This document shows, in pieces, positions 44,936-53,847 of a DNA stretch of 64,000 nt. Source of the stretch: Bacillus spongiae (GTDB lineage: Bacteria; Bacillota; Bacilli; Bacillales; Bacillaceae_K); contig NZ_JBBAXC010000003.1 of NCBI RefSeq assembly GCF_037120725.1, forward strand, positions 248,001-312,000, given 5' to 3'. The position numbers and the translations under genes are program-made. Position 1 is the first letter of the stretch; every line of letters begins with the position of its first letter. The notes beneath the pieces were generated by a model. The model ran no database searches. It saw nothing but the letters and a program-made list of their open reading frames with translations, and was not told the DNA's origin.

Positions 44936-45095
44936 TTTCTTGTTGTCCAGCTCCAGCGCCTAACGTCTAGTAAATTTGGCCACTCCTCCTTACGATAAGT
45001 CAACATCGATTCGCTATCGCTCCACGTGTTTCCTTTATCTCATACGGAGCGGGTCAAATTTATACGCCGTTGATCAGGCGCTTCCGCATTTCTTA
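44936..45095. repeat. Type B tandem repeat, unit 3 plus partial end
   Basis: The third 153-bp unit (to 45088) is followed by the first bases of a further copy (TTTCTT). The array ends about 50 bp upstream of yjbL. Exact periodicity of 153 bp indicates recent tandem duplication by slippage or unequal recombination. Confidence 0.88.
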
Positions 45096-45146
45096 TTTTT
45101 TGTGGTAAAATAGGAAGGGATTGACGGTTTGAAAGGAGATATTTTG

Positions 45147-45518
45147 ATGAGAAAAACAATAAATTTTACTGAAGCAAAACAAGAAAATAAGCAATTGCGT
45201 TTATATAGTAGTGAGGAAGTGGATTTACATACTTTGGAAGCAGCAGAACAGGTGATTGTGGATTCTGATAAGTTGTCTTTTGTGTATTTAGCGGAGGATA
45301 GTAAAGAATACGTATATCTCTACTTGCCACAAATTATTTGGAAAGAGTTAAAACTCGCTTTACAAAATAATCTAGAAGTTGTCGTAATTTCAGGACAAAC
45401 GTCTTTAGTTCTTGAACAAATTCATAACGAACTTCAATATTTAATCGAGAATATTGAGGGGAACAGCAATTATGGAGATGAACTAGTTTCAAAAGTTGAA
45501 GAAATGTTTATTCGATAA
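45147..45518 (+). CDS. yjbL: UPF0738 protein YjbL
   Basis: This 123-residue protein matches UPF0738 (YjbL): an acidic, soluble protein with no known activity. The ATG at 45147 follows AAAGGAG; an in-frame TTG further upstream overlaps that site. It is the first gene of the yjbL-relQ-nadK-yjbO run. Its promoter must lie in the short gap after the repeats or within them; TAAAAT near 45105 is the only -10 candidate. Confidence 0.8.
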   Translation: MRKTINFTEAKQENKQLRLYSSEEVDLHTLEAAEQVIVDSDKLSFVYLAEDSKEYVYLYLPQIIWKELKLALQNNLEVVVISGQTSLVLEQIHNELQYLIENIEGNSNYGDELVSKVEEMFIR

Positions 45519-45550
45519 TGGTGTCTTTTTTGTAAAGAGGTGAGGAAACA

Positions 45551-46195
45551 GTGAATCACTGGGATCAATTTTTAACTCCGTATAAACAAGCAGTGGATGA
45601 ATTGAAGATAAAGTTAAAGGGAATGAGATCACAATTTGAGTTTGAGGATACTCATTCTCCTATAGAGTTTGTGACAGGTCGTGTGAAACCTATCGCTAGT
45701 ATTTTAGATAAAGCCAATCAAAAAAATATTGCACTTGAAAATCTAGAAACTGAAATGCAGGACATTGCTGGCGTACGAATGATGTGTCAGTTTGTTGAGG
45801 ACATACATGCGGTAGTGTCGTTACTCAGAATTCGAAATGATTTTAAAATCATTGAGGAAAGAGACTATATTTCTCATAAAAAGCCTAGTGGCTATCGTTC
45901 TTATCATGTTGTGATTGAGTACCCAGTTCAAACAATATATGGAGAAAAACGAATATTAGCTGAGATTCAAATTCGAACATTATCCATGAATTTTTGGGCA
46001 ACGATTGAGCATTCTTTGAATTATAAATATAAAGGGCGTTTTCCAAAGGAAATTGAATTAAGGCTACAAAGAGCTGCCGAGGCTGCCTTTCGATTAGATG
46101 AAGAAATGTCATTAATTCGTGAGGAAATTCAAGAAGCACAAGCATTTTTCTCGAAGAAAAAAGAACATTCGTCTGAAAAGAGAAAGAAAGAATAG
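45551..46195 (+). CDS. relQ: Small alarmone synthetase RelQ (YjbM)
   Basis: This 214-residue single-domain (p)ppGpp synthetase transfers pyrophosphate from ATP to GDP or GTP. The synthetase domain shows FEFEDTHSPIEFVTGRVKPIASILDK, GVRMMCQF, RDYISHKKPSGYRSYH and the EIQIRT motif. There is no hydrolase domain. A tetramer allosterically activated by pppGpp is known for B. subtilis SasB/YjbM. GTG start after GAGGTGAGG. It is translationally close to yjbL and nadK, a conserved arrangement. Confidence 0.93.
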   Translation: MNHWDQFLTPYKQAVDELKIKLKGMRSQFEFEDTHSPIEFVTGRVKPIASILDKANQKNIALENLETEMQDIAGVRMMCQFVEDIHAVVSLLRIRNDFKIIEERDYISHKKPSGYRSYHVVIEYPVQTIYGEKRILAEIQIRTLSMNFWATIEHSLNYKYKGRFPKEIELRLQRAAEAAFRLDEEMSLIREEIQEAQAFFSKKKEHSSEKRKKE

Positions 46196-46228
46196 TGTAA
46201 CATGAATTTATGGAAAAGGGTGTCGGGA

Positions 46229-47026
46229 ATGAAATTTGCAATTACGACTAAAGGAGACAAAAAATCAAATACTTTAATGCATAAAATGAAATCCTATTTG
46301 CTTGATTTTGATTTAGAATTTGATGAAGAGACGCCTGATATTGTGATTTCAGTTGGAGGAGATGGAACTTTACTTTATGCGTTTCACCGTTATAGCTCGA
46401 GGCTAGATCATACAGCTTTTGTAGGTGTTCATACTGGCCACCTTGGCTTTTATGCCGATTGGGTTCCAGAAGAAATCGAAAAATTAGTCATTGCAATAGC
46501 CAAAACACCATATCAAATTATAGAATATCCTTTACTTGAAACAATCATTCGATATCAACATGGTGGAAGAGAAACAAGGTATTTAGCTCTGAATGAAGCA
46601 ACTGTGAAAAGTGTTGAAGGAACACTCGTGATGGATGTTGAAATTAGAGGGCAACATTTTGAACGGTTTAGAGGAGATGGCTTATGCTTGTCTACTCCCT
46701 CTGGTAGTACAGCATACAATAAAGCTTTAGGTGGAGCAATCATTCACCCGTCATTACCTGCTATTCAACTTGCAGAAATGGCCTCTATAAATAATAGGGT
46801 ATTCAGGACAGTAGGTTCCCCACTGATTTTACCAGCTCACCATACTTGTATGTTAAAACCAGTTAATGAACCGGATTTTTTGATAACCATAGATCATTTA
46901 ACGTTGTTACATAAAGATGTAAAATCGATTCAATATCGTGTAGCAGATGAAAAAATTCGTTTTGCGCGATTTAGACCTTTTCCATTTTGGAAAAGAGTGC
47001 ATGACTCTTTTATCGCTGAGGAGTAA
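46229..47026 (+). CDS. nadK: NAD kinase
   Basis: This 265-residue enzyme phosphorylates NAD to NADP. The diagnostic GGDGTLL ([12 protein letters not shown]) carries the catalytic Asp, and ALNEATV plus [15 protein letters not shown] supply the NAD-binding loop. I place the start at 46229 ([13 protein letters not shown]), after AAGGGTGTCGGGA; an ATG nine codons earlier is possible. It corresponds to B. subtilis yjbN/nadF and follows relQ in the operon. Confidence 0.95.
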   Translation: MKFAITTKGDKKSNTLMHKMKSYLLDFDLEFDEETPDIVISVGGDGTLLYAFHRYSSRLDHTAFVGVHTGHLGFYADWVPEEIEKLVIAIAKTPYQIIEYPLLETIIRYQHGGRETRYLALNEATVKSVEGTLVMDVEIRGQHFERFRGDGLCLSTPSGSTAYNKALGGAIIHPSLPAIQLAEMASINNRVFRTVGSPLILPAHHTCMLKPVNEPDFLITIDHLTLLHKDVKSIQYRVADEKIRFARFRPFPFWKRVHDSFIAEE

Positions 47027-47043
47027 AAGAGAGGAAGTTATGA

Positions 47044-47931
47044 GTGAAAGAACAGTATACTTTATCATGGGTAATTTCAAAACAAGATGAAGGTAAATTG
47101 GTACGTGCATTTCTAAAAGAACAGCAAATTTCAAAAAGAGCTCTTACTGATATTAAGTTTACAGGTGGCAAGATTGAAGTAAATCAAATGGAAGTGAATG
47201 TTTTATATAGACTACAAACAGAGGACGTATTGCAACTGACGTTTCCTAATGAAAAAAGAAGTGATGGATTTGAACCAGAATCGATTCCGCTAAATATTTT
47301 GTATGAGGATCAACATATACTTGTCGTGAACAAACCTGCCTATATGAATACTATTCCATCAAGAGAACATCCAACAGGCAGCTTAGCCAATGGTCTTCTG
47401 TACTATTATGATACGCTTAAATTAGCCAGTACGATTCATATTGTGACAAGGCTTGACCGAAATACATCAGGGCTCATTCTCGTGGCAAAACATCGACATG
47501 TTCATTTTTTATTAAGTAAGCTTCAACAGGCAGGAAAGGTGAATAGGAGGTATGAAGCTCTTGTGAATGGAAACTTTACTGAAATGAAGGGGTGTATTGA
47601 AGCTCCCATAGGACGAAAAGAAACGAGTATCATTGAGAGGGAAGTCCGAGCAGATGGACAATATGCTAAAACATCCTACAAAGTCATTACACAGTACCCT
47701 AAATTCGCACACATTTCATTAAAGCTTCATACCGGGAGAACCCATCAAATTCGTGTTCATATGAAACATACAGGTCATTCGTTATTGGGAGATGACTTAT
47801 ATCATGGGAATATGGAAGTTATAAAACGCCAGGCTCTTCATTCAAAGGAGCTTTCCTTTTATCACCCTTTTTTAAAAAAGGTCGTATCTTTTTCGGCCCC
47901 TCTGCCAGCAGACATGGCTTCTATAATGTGA
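47044..47931 (+). CDS. yjbO: RluA-family pseudouridine synthase (YjbO)
   Basis: This 295-residue RluA/RluD-type enzyme converts uridine to pseudouridine in rRNA or tRNA. The catalytic Asp lies in HIVTRLDRNTSGL, and the C-terminal GRTHQIRVHMKHTGHSLLGD is diagnostic. The N-terminus resembles an S4-like segment. GTG start, 17 bases after nadK, with GAGGAAG. The target position is not predictable. A bidirectional terminator follows its stop. Confidence 0.9.
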   Translation: MKEQYTLSWVISKQDEGKLVRAFLKEQQISKRALTDIKFTGGKIEVNQMEVNVLYRLQTEDVLQLTFPNEKRSDGFEPESIPLNILYEDQHILVVNKPAYMNTIPSREHPTGSLANGLLYYYDTLKLASTIHIVTRLDRNTSGLILVAKHRHVHFLLSKLQQAGKVNRRYEALVNGNFTEMKGCIEAPIGRKETSIIEREVRADGQYAKTSYKVITQYPKFAHISLKLHTGRTHQIRVHMKHTGHSLLGDDLYHGNMEVIKRQALHSKELSFYHPFLKKVVSFSAPLPADMASIM

Positions 47932-47960
47932 AAAAAGCCCGGTTTAATCGCGGCTTTTTT
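47931..47960. terminator. Bidirectional terminator
   Basis: AAAAAAGCC (47931-47939) pairs with GGCTTTTTT (47952-47960). It lies between the convergent yjbO and prpE genes and overlaps the 3' end of prpE. Confidence 0.85.
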
Positions 47961-48690
47961 CATCATCTTTAAATTTTTCAGGAATAAATGGCATAGTAGA
48001 TGGAATGCTGACGGTTTCTAATTCAGGATAACGAAAAGCAGTTAACATCCCTCCAAATACAGCTCCTGTATCAATATTAATCGTATTATTTACAATTCTA
48101 GGAGTTTTAACGGGAGTGTGCCCGTATACAATCCAAGCTTCTCCATGATAATGCTGAGCCCAGTCTTTTCTTACAGGTGTGCCGTCAGGGTTCTTTTCCC
48201 CTGTAATATCTCCATAAAGAACAAAGGTTTTAATGTTTTTTGTGTATTTTCCAATATATTCTTCCTTTATACCTGCATGTGCAATAACTAATTTTCCATT
48301 ATCTAGTAGTTGATATAATGGATTCTGTTCATATAACTCCAAAAATATGGATTTATACTTATCTTGTTCTGATTGAGGTAGTGAAGAAAGTTCGGCTGCG
48401 GTAGTTTCTAGACCATGAATGATCTTCACTGGATTTCCGGAAAAATACCTATATAGCTTATTACAGTGATTTCCTGGTGTATAATAAGCTGCTCCATTTT
48501 TCCAAAGGTTATAAACAATATCAATTATTTTTAACGAAGAGGGGCCTCTGTCTGTTAAATCTCCGACAAAAGCCAATTTTCTTTCTGGGTGAAGAGGAAT
48601 TCCTTCTTTCCAATCATAGCCTAATTTATTTGTGAGTAGTTCAAATTCTTTTTTACACCCATGGATATCACCAATAATGTCTAGTTTCAC
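47944..48690 (-). CDS. prpE: Bis(5'-nucleosyl)-tetraphosphatase PrpE
   Basis: This protein of about 248 residues is a calcineurin-type metallophosphatase. Motifs [13 protein letters not shown] and GNHCNK bind the two metals. B. subtilis PrpE hydrolyses Ap4A asymmetrically and dephosphorylates proteins, affecting spore germination. I chose GTG at 48690 by alignment to the family start ([10 protein letters not shown]); an ATG 15 codons upstream is also open and neither has a strong ribosome-binding site. It is convergent with yjbO. Confidence 0.88.
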   Translation of the reverse strand: MKLDIIGDIHGCKKEFELLTNKLGYDWKEGIPLHPERKLAFVGDLTDRGPSSLKIIDIVYNLWKNGAAYYTPGNHCNKLYRYFSGNPVKIIHGLETTAAELSSLPQSEQDKYKSIFLELYEQNPLYQLLDNGKLVIAHAGIKEEYIGKYTKNIKTFVLYGDITGEKNPDGTPVRKDWAQHYHGEAWIVYGHTPVKTPRIVNNTINIDTGAVFGGMLTAFRYPELETVSIPSTMPFIPEKFKDDEKSRD

Positions 48691-48828
48691 GGTATCACTA
48701 CTTTCTACCCAAATTATCCATCTTTCTATATACATTACCCGTTATGAATAAGGAATAACAGGACAAAATGAAAAAGATTTGCTAGTATAATGGAGGTATT
48801 AACATTCAGCTGAGAAAGGAGTTATTTT

Positions 48829-50205
48829 ATGGTAGACATGACAGAAGAATCAAGCAGTTCCTTTATCAATAAACAGCTCTTATCAAATGCGCTATTACGG
48901 GATGATATTGACACATTTAGAGCAGAATATATGGAGCTTCATCCATACGATCAAGCCCAATTTTATATGCTAGTAAAAAAGGAAATTCGCTTGAATTTGT
49001 ATTACTACTTATCTCCTCAAGAAATGGCTGAAGTGTTTGAAAACCTCGAACTAGAACAGAATAAGTATGAGGAGCTATTGGCCGAAATGAGTCCTCAATA
49101 TGCTGCTGATATGCTCTCACATATGTATGCTGATGATGCAGTAGATGTTTTAAACGAACTAAAAAAAGAACAAGTGGTTAGTTACTTAGCCATTATGGAT
49201 GATGAATCAGCACAAGAAATAAAAGACCTTTTGCATTATGAAGAATACACGGCCGGTAGTATCATGACGACAGAATATATCGCTATAGCATCAAACCAAA
49301 CGATTCGGTCTGCTATGTATATTCTAAAAAATGAAGCCCCTAATGCGGAAACCATCTATTATGTGTATGTCGTTGATGATGATAAACATTTAGTAGGGGT
49401 TATATCATTGAGGGACTTAATTGTTAGTCATGATGACCTTATGGTTTCTGAAGTGATGAGTGAGCGGGTTATGTCTGTTTCAGTAGGAGACGACCAGGAG
49501 TCGGTTGCACGAACGATGCGCGATTATGACTTTTTAGCATTACCTGTCGTAGATTTCCAAGGTCATTTACTTGGAATTATTACAGTAGACGATATAATGG
49601 ATGTTATGGAAGAAGAGGCATCGGATGACTATTCTAAATTAGCTGGGGTTACGGATATAGATGCTGGGGACCTAAATGCGATGAGTGCTGCAAAAAAAAG
49701 GTTACCGTGGCTGATTGTTTTGTTATTTCTTGGGCTAATTACTGCTAACCTAATTTATCGGTTTGAAGAAACATTAACAGAAGTTGCAATTTTGGCTGTT
49801 TTTATCCCCCTTATTTCAGGAATGGCCGGGAATACAGGTACACAGGCATTAGCTGTCGCTGTGCGTGGTATTGCTACAGGGGAGTCCGAAAAGGAAAGTA
49901 AATGGAAGCTTGTTGCAAGAGAGGCTGGAACAGGTTTAATAACAGGCTTAAGCTGTGGTCTACTTATTTTATTAGCCGTTACCATTTGGCAAAAAGATGT
50001 TTACTTAGGTGTATTAGTAGGCATCTCAGTATTCGTATCATTATTTGTCGCTACACTTGCAGGATCATTAGTTCCGCTTTTGATGCATAAACTAAAAGTT
50101 GATCCAGCTGTTGCATCAGGTCCATTTATTACAACGATTAATGACATTATTTCCATATTAATTTATTTTGGAATGGCATCATTATTTATGGGGTATTTAA
50201 TATAA
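48829..50205 (+). CDS. mgtE: Magnesium transporter MgtE
   Basis: This 458-residue channel imports Mg2+. Its parts are an N-terminal helical domain (residues 1-130, with QYAADML), two CBS domains (about 135-255, including SIMTTEYIAI and LLGIITVDDIMDVM), and five C-terminal membrane helices with PLISGMAGNTGTQALAVAVRG. CBS and N domains close the pore when Mg2+ is abundant. AAAGGAG precedes the ATG. Only 93 bases separate it from the divergent prpE, too few for an Mg riboswitch. The antiporter gene follows after 21 bases. Confidence 0.93.
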   Translation: MVDMTEESSSSFINKQLLSNALLRDDIDTFRAEYMELHPYDQAQFYMLVKKEIRLNLYYYLSPQEMAEVFENLELEQNKYEELLAEMSPQYAADMLSHMYADDAVDVLNELKKEQVVSYLAIMDDESAQEIKDLLHYEEYTAGSIMTTEYIAIASNQTIRSAMYILKNEAPNAETIYYVYVVDDDKHLVGVISLRDLIVSHDDLMVSEVMSERVMSVSVGDDQESVARTMRDYDFLALPVVDFQGHLLGIITVDDIMDVMEEEASDDYSKLAGVTDIDAGDLNAMSAAKKRLPWLIVLLFLGLITANLIYRFEETLTEVAILAVFIPLISGMAGNTGTQALAVAVRGIATGESEKESKWKLVAREAGTGLITGLSCGLLILLAVTIWQKDVYLGVLVGISVFVSLFVATLAGSLVPLLMHKLKVDPAVASGPFITTINDIISILIYFGMASLFMGYLI

Positions 50206-50226
50206 GAAAGAAAGGGGAGAAGGATA

Positions 50227-52086
50227 ATGGAACAACATGCATCCCTTACATCCTTAGTTATTGTAATCATCATTGCTTTTTTAACGCCAATCCTACTACA
50301 CCGGTTAAAACTTAATTTTATTCCAGTAGTGATTGCAGAAATCATAATGGGACTAATCATAGGAAAAAGTGGGTTGGACATCGTTCAGCCGGATATGTGG
50401 CTTGAAACACTATCTACCTTAGGATTTATCTTTTTAATGTTTTTAAGTGGGCTTGAAATTGATTTCACTGCCTTCTCAAAAGACAATTCTAAGAAAAAAT
50501 TACCTAACGGAAAAGACGAACCAAATCGCCTTTTCGTTTCGATTATTGTCTTTATCGGTATTTTTATCGTTTCACTTGGACTAAGTTATTTATTTGTATT
50601 AGCAGGTTTAATAGACAATGCCTTCCTAATGACACTTATCATTTCGACCATATCACTAGGAATTGTGGTGCCAACACTTAAAGAGGCACATATTTCAAAA
50701 AGTCCGATTGGTCAAATGATTTTGTTAATAGCGGTTATTGCCGATTTAGTAACCATGATTTTACTCGCTGTTTTTGTATCTATTTATGGCGAGGGCCATG
50801 GGAACATGTGGCTATTACTCGTATTATTTGCTGTTGGAATTTTACTTTATTTTGTAGGTAAACGATTTAAGGATTTACCGCTTATCAAAAACCTTTCAAC
50901 AGGAACAGTTCAGATTGGAACAAGAGCTATCTTCACTTTAATTATTGTTTTGGTTGCTTTATCTGAGAGTGTTGGTGCTGAAAATATTCTCGGAGCTTTC
51001 TTAGCAGGAGTACTTGTTGCATTGCTTGCACCTAATCAAGAGTTGATGCATAACTTAGATTCATTTGGTTACGGGTTTTTAATCCCTATCTTTTTTGTCA
51101 TGATTGGTGTGGAGCTTGATTTATGGTCATTATTATCGGATGAAAAGATGCTAGTCTTAATTCCGTTATTATTAGCGGCATTCTTTATATCGAAATTAAT
51201 TCCAGTCTACTTATTGAGGATTTGGTTTGATCATAAAACGGTATTATCTTCAGCCTTTTTATTAACGTCAACCTTATCATTAGTCATTGCATCAGCTAAA
51301 ATCGCAGAAAGAATCGGAATGATTACACCAGAAATGAGTGGAACGTTAATTTTAGTAGCGGTTATCACTTGTGTAATAACACCGGTTATCTTTAAGAAAT
51401 TATTTCCAAGAGAAAATATCCAAGAAAGGCAATTACGTGTTGCTTTTGTTGGGGCTAATCAACTAACAATGCCTGTTTCAATCGAACTTAAATCCTCTTT
51501 ATATGATCCGGTATTGTATCATCGTCCATTAAATAAAGTGGACGGTAATGTGGCAGATTCAGTCTTCAAAATTCATGAAATAGAGGATTTTGATGTCCAA
51601 ACTTTAGAATCTAACGGAGTTTTTGCTTCTGATATTATTGTGGTTTCAACGGGTGATGATGAAACAAACGCAAAAATAGCCGTTTCTGCAAAACAGAAAG
51701 GGATTGAAAGGGTCATCGTAAGAGTTGAAACTCCAGAATTAGAAGAAGGACTTAGAGAAGAAGGAATTGAAGTATTTTCAGTCTTTTTATCAACTAAAGC
51801 CCTATTACGAGCGTTAATTGAATCGCCTTCTGTAATGAACATTTTAACAAACCAAGAAACGTCACTATTTGAAATAAAAATGATGAATATCCAATTTGAT
51901 GGAATGACGTTGCGAAAGTTTCCGTTTGCAGGAGATGTTATTTTTGTTCGTATCTTTAGAGGTAAAGATTCGATTGTCCCGCACGGAGATACTGAATTAC
52001 GCATGAATGACCGTTTAATCGTAACGGGATCCAAAGAATATGTCGATCAATTGAAGCGTCAACTAGAGTTTTGTGAGTATTGTTAA
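50227..52086 (+). CDS. yjbQ: CPA2 monovalent cation:proton antiporter (YjbQ-like)
   Basis: This 619-residue antiporter has about 12 membrane helices (residues 5-390) with the CPA2 signature SGLEIDF and GVELDLW. A cytosolic RCK_N domain (from about residue 404, RVAFVGANQL) and an RCK_C domain (from about 535) follow. It probably exchanges K+ or Na+ for H+ and is gated by a nucleotide or ion through the RCK domains. It is in an operon with mgtE. AAAGGGGAG precedes the ATG. Length and domains match B. subtilis YjbQ. Confidence 0.88.
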   Translation: MEQHASLTSLVIVIIIAFLTPILLHRLKLNFIPVVIAEIIMGLIIGKSGLDIVQPDMWLETLSTLGFIFLMFLSGLEIDFTAFSKDNSKKKLPNGKDEPNRLFVSIIVFIGIFIVSLGLSYLFVLAGLIDNAFLMTLIISTISLGIVVPTLKEAHISKSPIGQMILLIAVIADLVTMILLAVFVSIYGEGHGNMWLLLVLFAVGILLYFVGKRFKDLPLIKNLSTGTVQIGTRAIFTLIIVLVALSESVGAENILGAFLAGVLVALLAPNQELMHNLDSFGYGFLIPIFFVMIGVELDLWSLLSDEKMLVLIPLLLAAFFISKLIPVYLLRIWFDHKTVLSSAFLLTSTLSLVIASAKIAERIGMITPEMSGTLILVAVITCVITPVIFKKLFPRENIQERQLRVAFVGANQLTMPVSIELKSSLYDPVLYHRPLNKVDGNVADSVFKIHEIEDFDVQTLESNGVFASDIIVVSTGDDETNAKIAVSAKQKGIERVIVRVETPELEEGLREEGIEVFSVFLSTKALLRALIESPSVMNILTNQETSLFEIKMMNIQFDGMTLRKFPFAGDVIFVRIFRGKDSIVPHGDTELRMNDRLIVTGSKEYVDQLKRQLEFCEYC

Positions 52087-52091
52087 AAAGG

Positions 52092-52131
52092 AAAAGATGG
52101 AGAAAGAGAATTACTTTCTCCATCTTTTTTT
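52092..52131 (+). terminator. Terminator of mgtE-yjbQ
   Basis: AAAAGATGGAGAAAG (52092-52106) pairs with CTTTCTCCATCTTTT (52114-52128), followed by T residues. Confidence 0.92.
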
Positions 52132-52137
52132 GTAACC

Positions 52138-52260
52138 TTGAAAAAAAATAGACAAATTCCTTGTGAAGGTATACATAAAGAGCTTAAAGAGAAGGATGGA
52201 GAAGGGGAAAAAGTCGTTAATTTTTTAATGAGAGACCTTAAGGCTTTAGGAGTCTATTGA
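52138..52260 (+). pseudogene. Possible gene remnant
   Basis: An open frame of 40 codons encodes a charged peptide (RQIPCEGIHKELKEKDGEGE ... LKALGVY) that looks protein-like. It has no ribosome-binding site, starts right after a terminator and ends just before the fabI promoter. It may be the tail of a degraded gene or a chance frame. I do not recognise it. Confidence 0.2.
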
Positions 52261-52273
52261 CCAGAAATAAAAA

Positions 52274-52302
52274 TTGAAGTAAAATTAGTACTAGGTACTA
52301 AT
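52274..52302 (+). promoter_or_regulatory. fabI promoter with FapR operator
   Basis: TTGAAG (52274-52279) and ACTAAT (52297-52302) are 17 bases apart. The perfect palindrome ATTAGTAC-TAG-GTACTAAT (52284-52302) fills the space and matches the FapR operator consensus. Repression by FapR, relieved by malonyl-CoA, is inferred. The fapR gene itself is outside the window. Confidence 0.85.
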
Positions 52303-52327
52303 AACATGTTATATTAGGAGGATTTAT

Positions 52328-53098
52328 ATGACTCTTTCACTTAAAGGGAAGACGTATGTAGTAATGGGGGTTGCAAATAAGCGAAGTATTGCATGGGGAA
52401 TTGCTCAATCACTTCATGAAGCCGGTGCGAACCTCATCTTTACATTTGCAGGAGAACGGTTAGAAAAGAATGTAAGAAGTCTAGTAGAGACATTAGATAC
52501 TGATTCACTTATTCTTCCGTGTGATATTACAAATGATGATGAAATACGCGTTTGTTTTAATGAAATTAAAGAAAAAGTTGGAACCATTGATGGAATAGCT
52601 CATTGTATTGCGTTTGCAAAAAAAGAAGAATTAGAAGGCGATTTTGTAGATACTTCACGTGAAGGTTTTCTACTTTCCCATAATATTTCTGCTTATTCAC
52701 TTACAGCTGTCGCAAAAGAAGCGAAAGAACTAATGCCTGACGGTGGAAGTATTGTAACTTTAACTTATTTAGGTGGAGAAAAAGTTGTGTCAAACTATAA
52801 TGTTATGGGGGTTGCAAAGGCATCGTTAGAAGCTAGTGTAAAATATTTAGCAAACGACCTTGGTAAACATGGTATTCGCGTTAATGCCATTTCTGCAGGG
52901 CCTATACGTACTTTATCTGCAAAAGGTGTAAGTGATTTTAACTCAATTTTGAAAGAAATTGAGGAACGTGCACCATTAAGAAAAAATACAACTCAATCGG
53001 AAGTTGGAGATACGGCAACATTTTTATTCAGTTCTATGTCCAGAGGAATAACTGGTGAGAATATTCATGTAGATTCTGGCTACCATATATTAGCTTAA
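52328..53098 (+). CDS. fabI: Enoyl-ACP reductase FabI
   Basis: This 256-residue NADH/NADPH-dependent enzyme does the last reduction in each fatty-acid elongation cycle. It has the SDR-like VMGVANKRSIAWGIA cofactor loop and the Tyr-x6-Lys pair (YNVMGVAK) typical of FabI. It is the target of triclosan-type inhibitors. It follows a FapR operator and is monocistronic with a strong terminator. TAGGAGG precedes the ATG. It corresponds to B. subtilis yjbW. Confidence 0.96.
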   Translation: MTLSLKGKTYVVMGVANKRSIAWGIAQSLHEAGANLIFTFAGERLEKNVRSLVETLDTDSLILPCDITNDDEIRVCFNEIKEKVGTIDGIAHCIAFAKKEELEGDFVDTSREGFLLSHNISAYSLTAVAKEAKELMPDGGSIVTLTYLGGEKVVSNYNVMGVAKASLEASVKYLANDLGKHGIRVNAISAGPIRTLSAKGVSDFNSILKEIEERAPLRKNTTQSEVGDTATFLFSSMSRGITGENIHVDSGYHILA

Positions 53099-53101
53099 CA
53101 T

Positions 53102-53138
53102 AAAAACCCCCTTTGCTCTTGAGCAAAGGGGGTTTTTA
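53102..53138 (+). terminator. fabI terminator
   Basis: A 17-bp perfect stem, AAAAACCCCCTTTGCTC with GAGCAAAGGGGGTTTTT, closes on a 2-base loop region. Confidence 0.93.
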
Positions 53139-53282
53139 TATTAATGGAGGTTAAAATAGGATTTATATTTACTATAACCAAATAGGTACTATTATATTCC
53201 CTCTCTAGTTGTATTTAAGTTAATGAAACCCACTTTTTTGCATACACATATTAATGGATATCGTATATTAGGAGGGAGAATG

Positions 53283-53783
53283 ATGAGAGAAAAAACAGAA
53301 TGTAAAAGAGAACCTCTATTATATGTTCAGCAACCAGACTTTCACCCTAAAGAAATCAAAATGCAGAGTGTGTATTCTTCAAAACAACCACGAGTAAAAT
53401 TAGAAAGAGCAGGGAAAAAGGAAAATCAACGAGATAAAAGGAAGTTACATGACGTTCATCGGTTAATAGGAAAGGATCTATTGAAAGGGACGAAAACCGA
53501 TATAGAGCTACAGAAAACGCAAGAATCTTCCTCTCAGCCTACTAAGCCTTTTACGAAAATGAATATAGAAGAGAAATTACAGCATTTAAATCGTTTTAAG
53601 TATGGAAAGGCACCCTTTCCTTGTGAGTTTTTAATCAATAATAAGATTTATCGTGGAGTATTAGTTAAATATGATGGAGAAACCATTGAATTAAAGCCTT
53701 TTCAAGGTAAACAAGTGTTGTGTAAACGTAAGGAATTAAAGGAAATTCATTTAATTGGTCTTACGAAAAATATGGATGGATGA
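53283..53783 (+). CDS. cotO: Spore coat protein CotO
   Basis: This 166-residue protein corresponds to CotO (YjbX), a morphogenetic spore-coat protein that lies downstream of fabI in B. subtilis. It has a basic, low-complexity N-terminal half and a folded C-terminal domain (EKLQHLNRFKYGKAPFPCEFL ... GVLVKYDGETIELKPFQGK). The second of two adjacent ATGs, at 53283, is six bases after GGAGGG. The cotZYXWV genes that follow cotO in B. subtilis are absent here. It acts in the mother cell during coat assembly. Confidence 0.8.
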   Translation: MREKTECKREPLLYVQQPDFHPKEIKMQSVYSSKQPRVKLERAGKKENQRDKRKLHDVHRLIGKDLLKGTKTDIELQKTQESSSQPTKPFTKMNIEEKLQHLNRFKYGKAPFPCEFLINNKIYRGVLVKYDGETIELKPFQGKQVLCKRKELKEIHLIGLTKNMDG

Positions 53784-53847
53784 TTTCCTACCTTTTCTTC
53801 AAGGTTTTCAGAACAGAAAAACAATAATTGACGTAGGGAGAGAGAGT

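Noticed and set aside
44297-45095. CRISPR array
   Set aside because: Units are 149-153 bp, contiguous or nearly so, without short repeats and variable spacers, and there are no cas genes.
44211-45095. Insertion sequence or MITE insertion
   Set aside because: No transposase, and I see no target-site duplication around the block; the tandem structure fits local amplification better. A MITE-like origin of single units cannot be excluded.
48736-48828. Mg riboswitch upstream of mgtE
   Set aside because: Only 93 bases lie between mgtE and prpE, too short for an M-box, and no hairpin with a T run is present.
51573-52034. Minus-strand frame of 153 codons opposite the yjbQ-like gene
   Set aside because: Low-complexity shadow of the RCK domain; no start signals.
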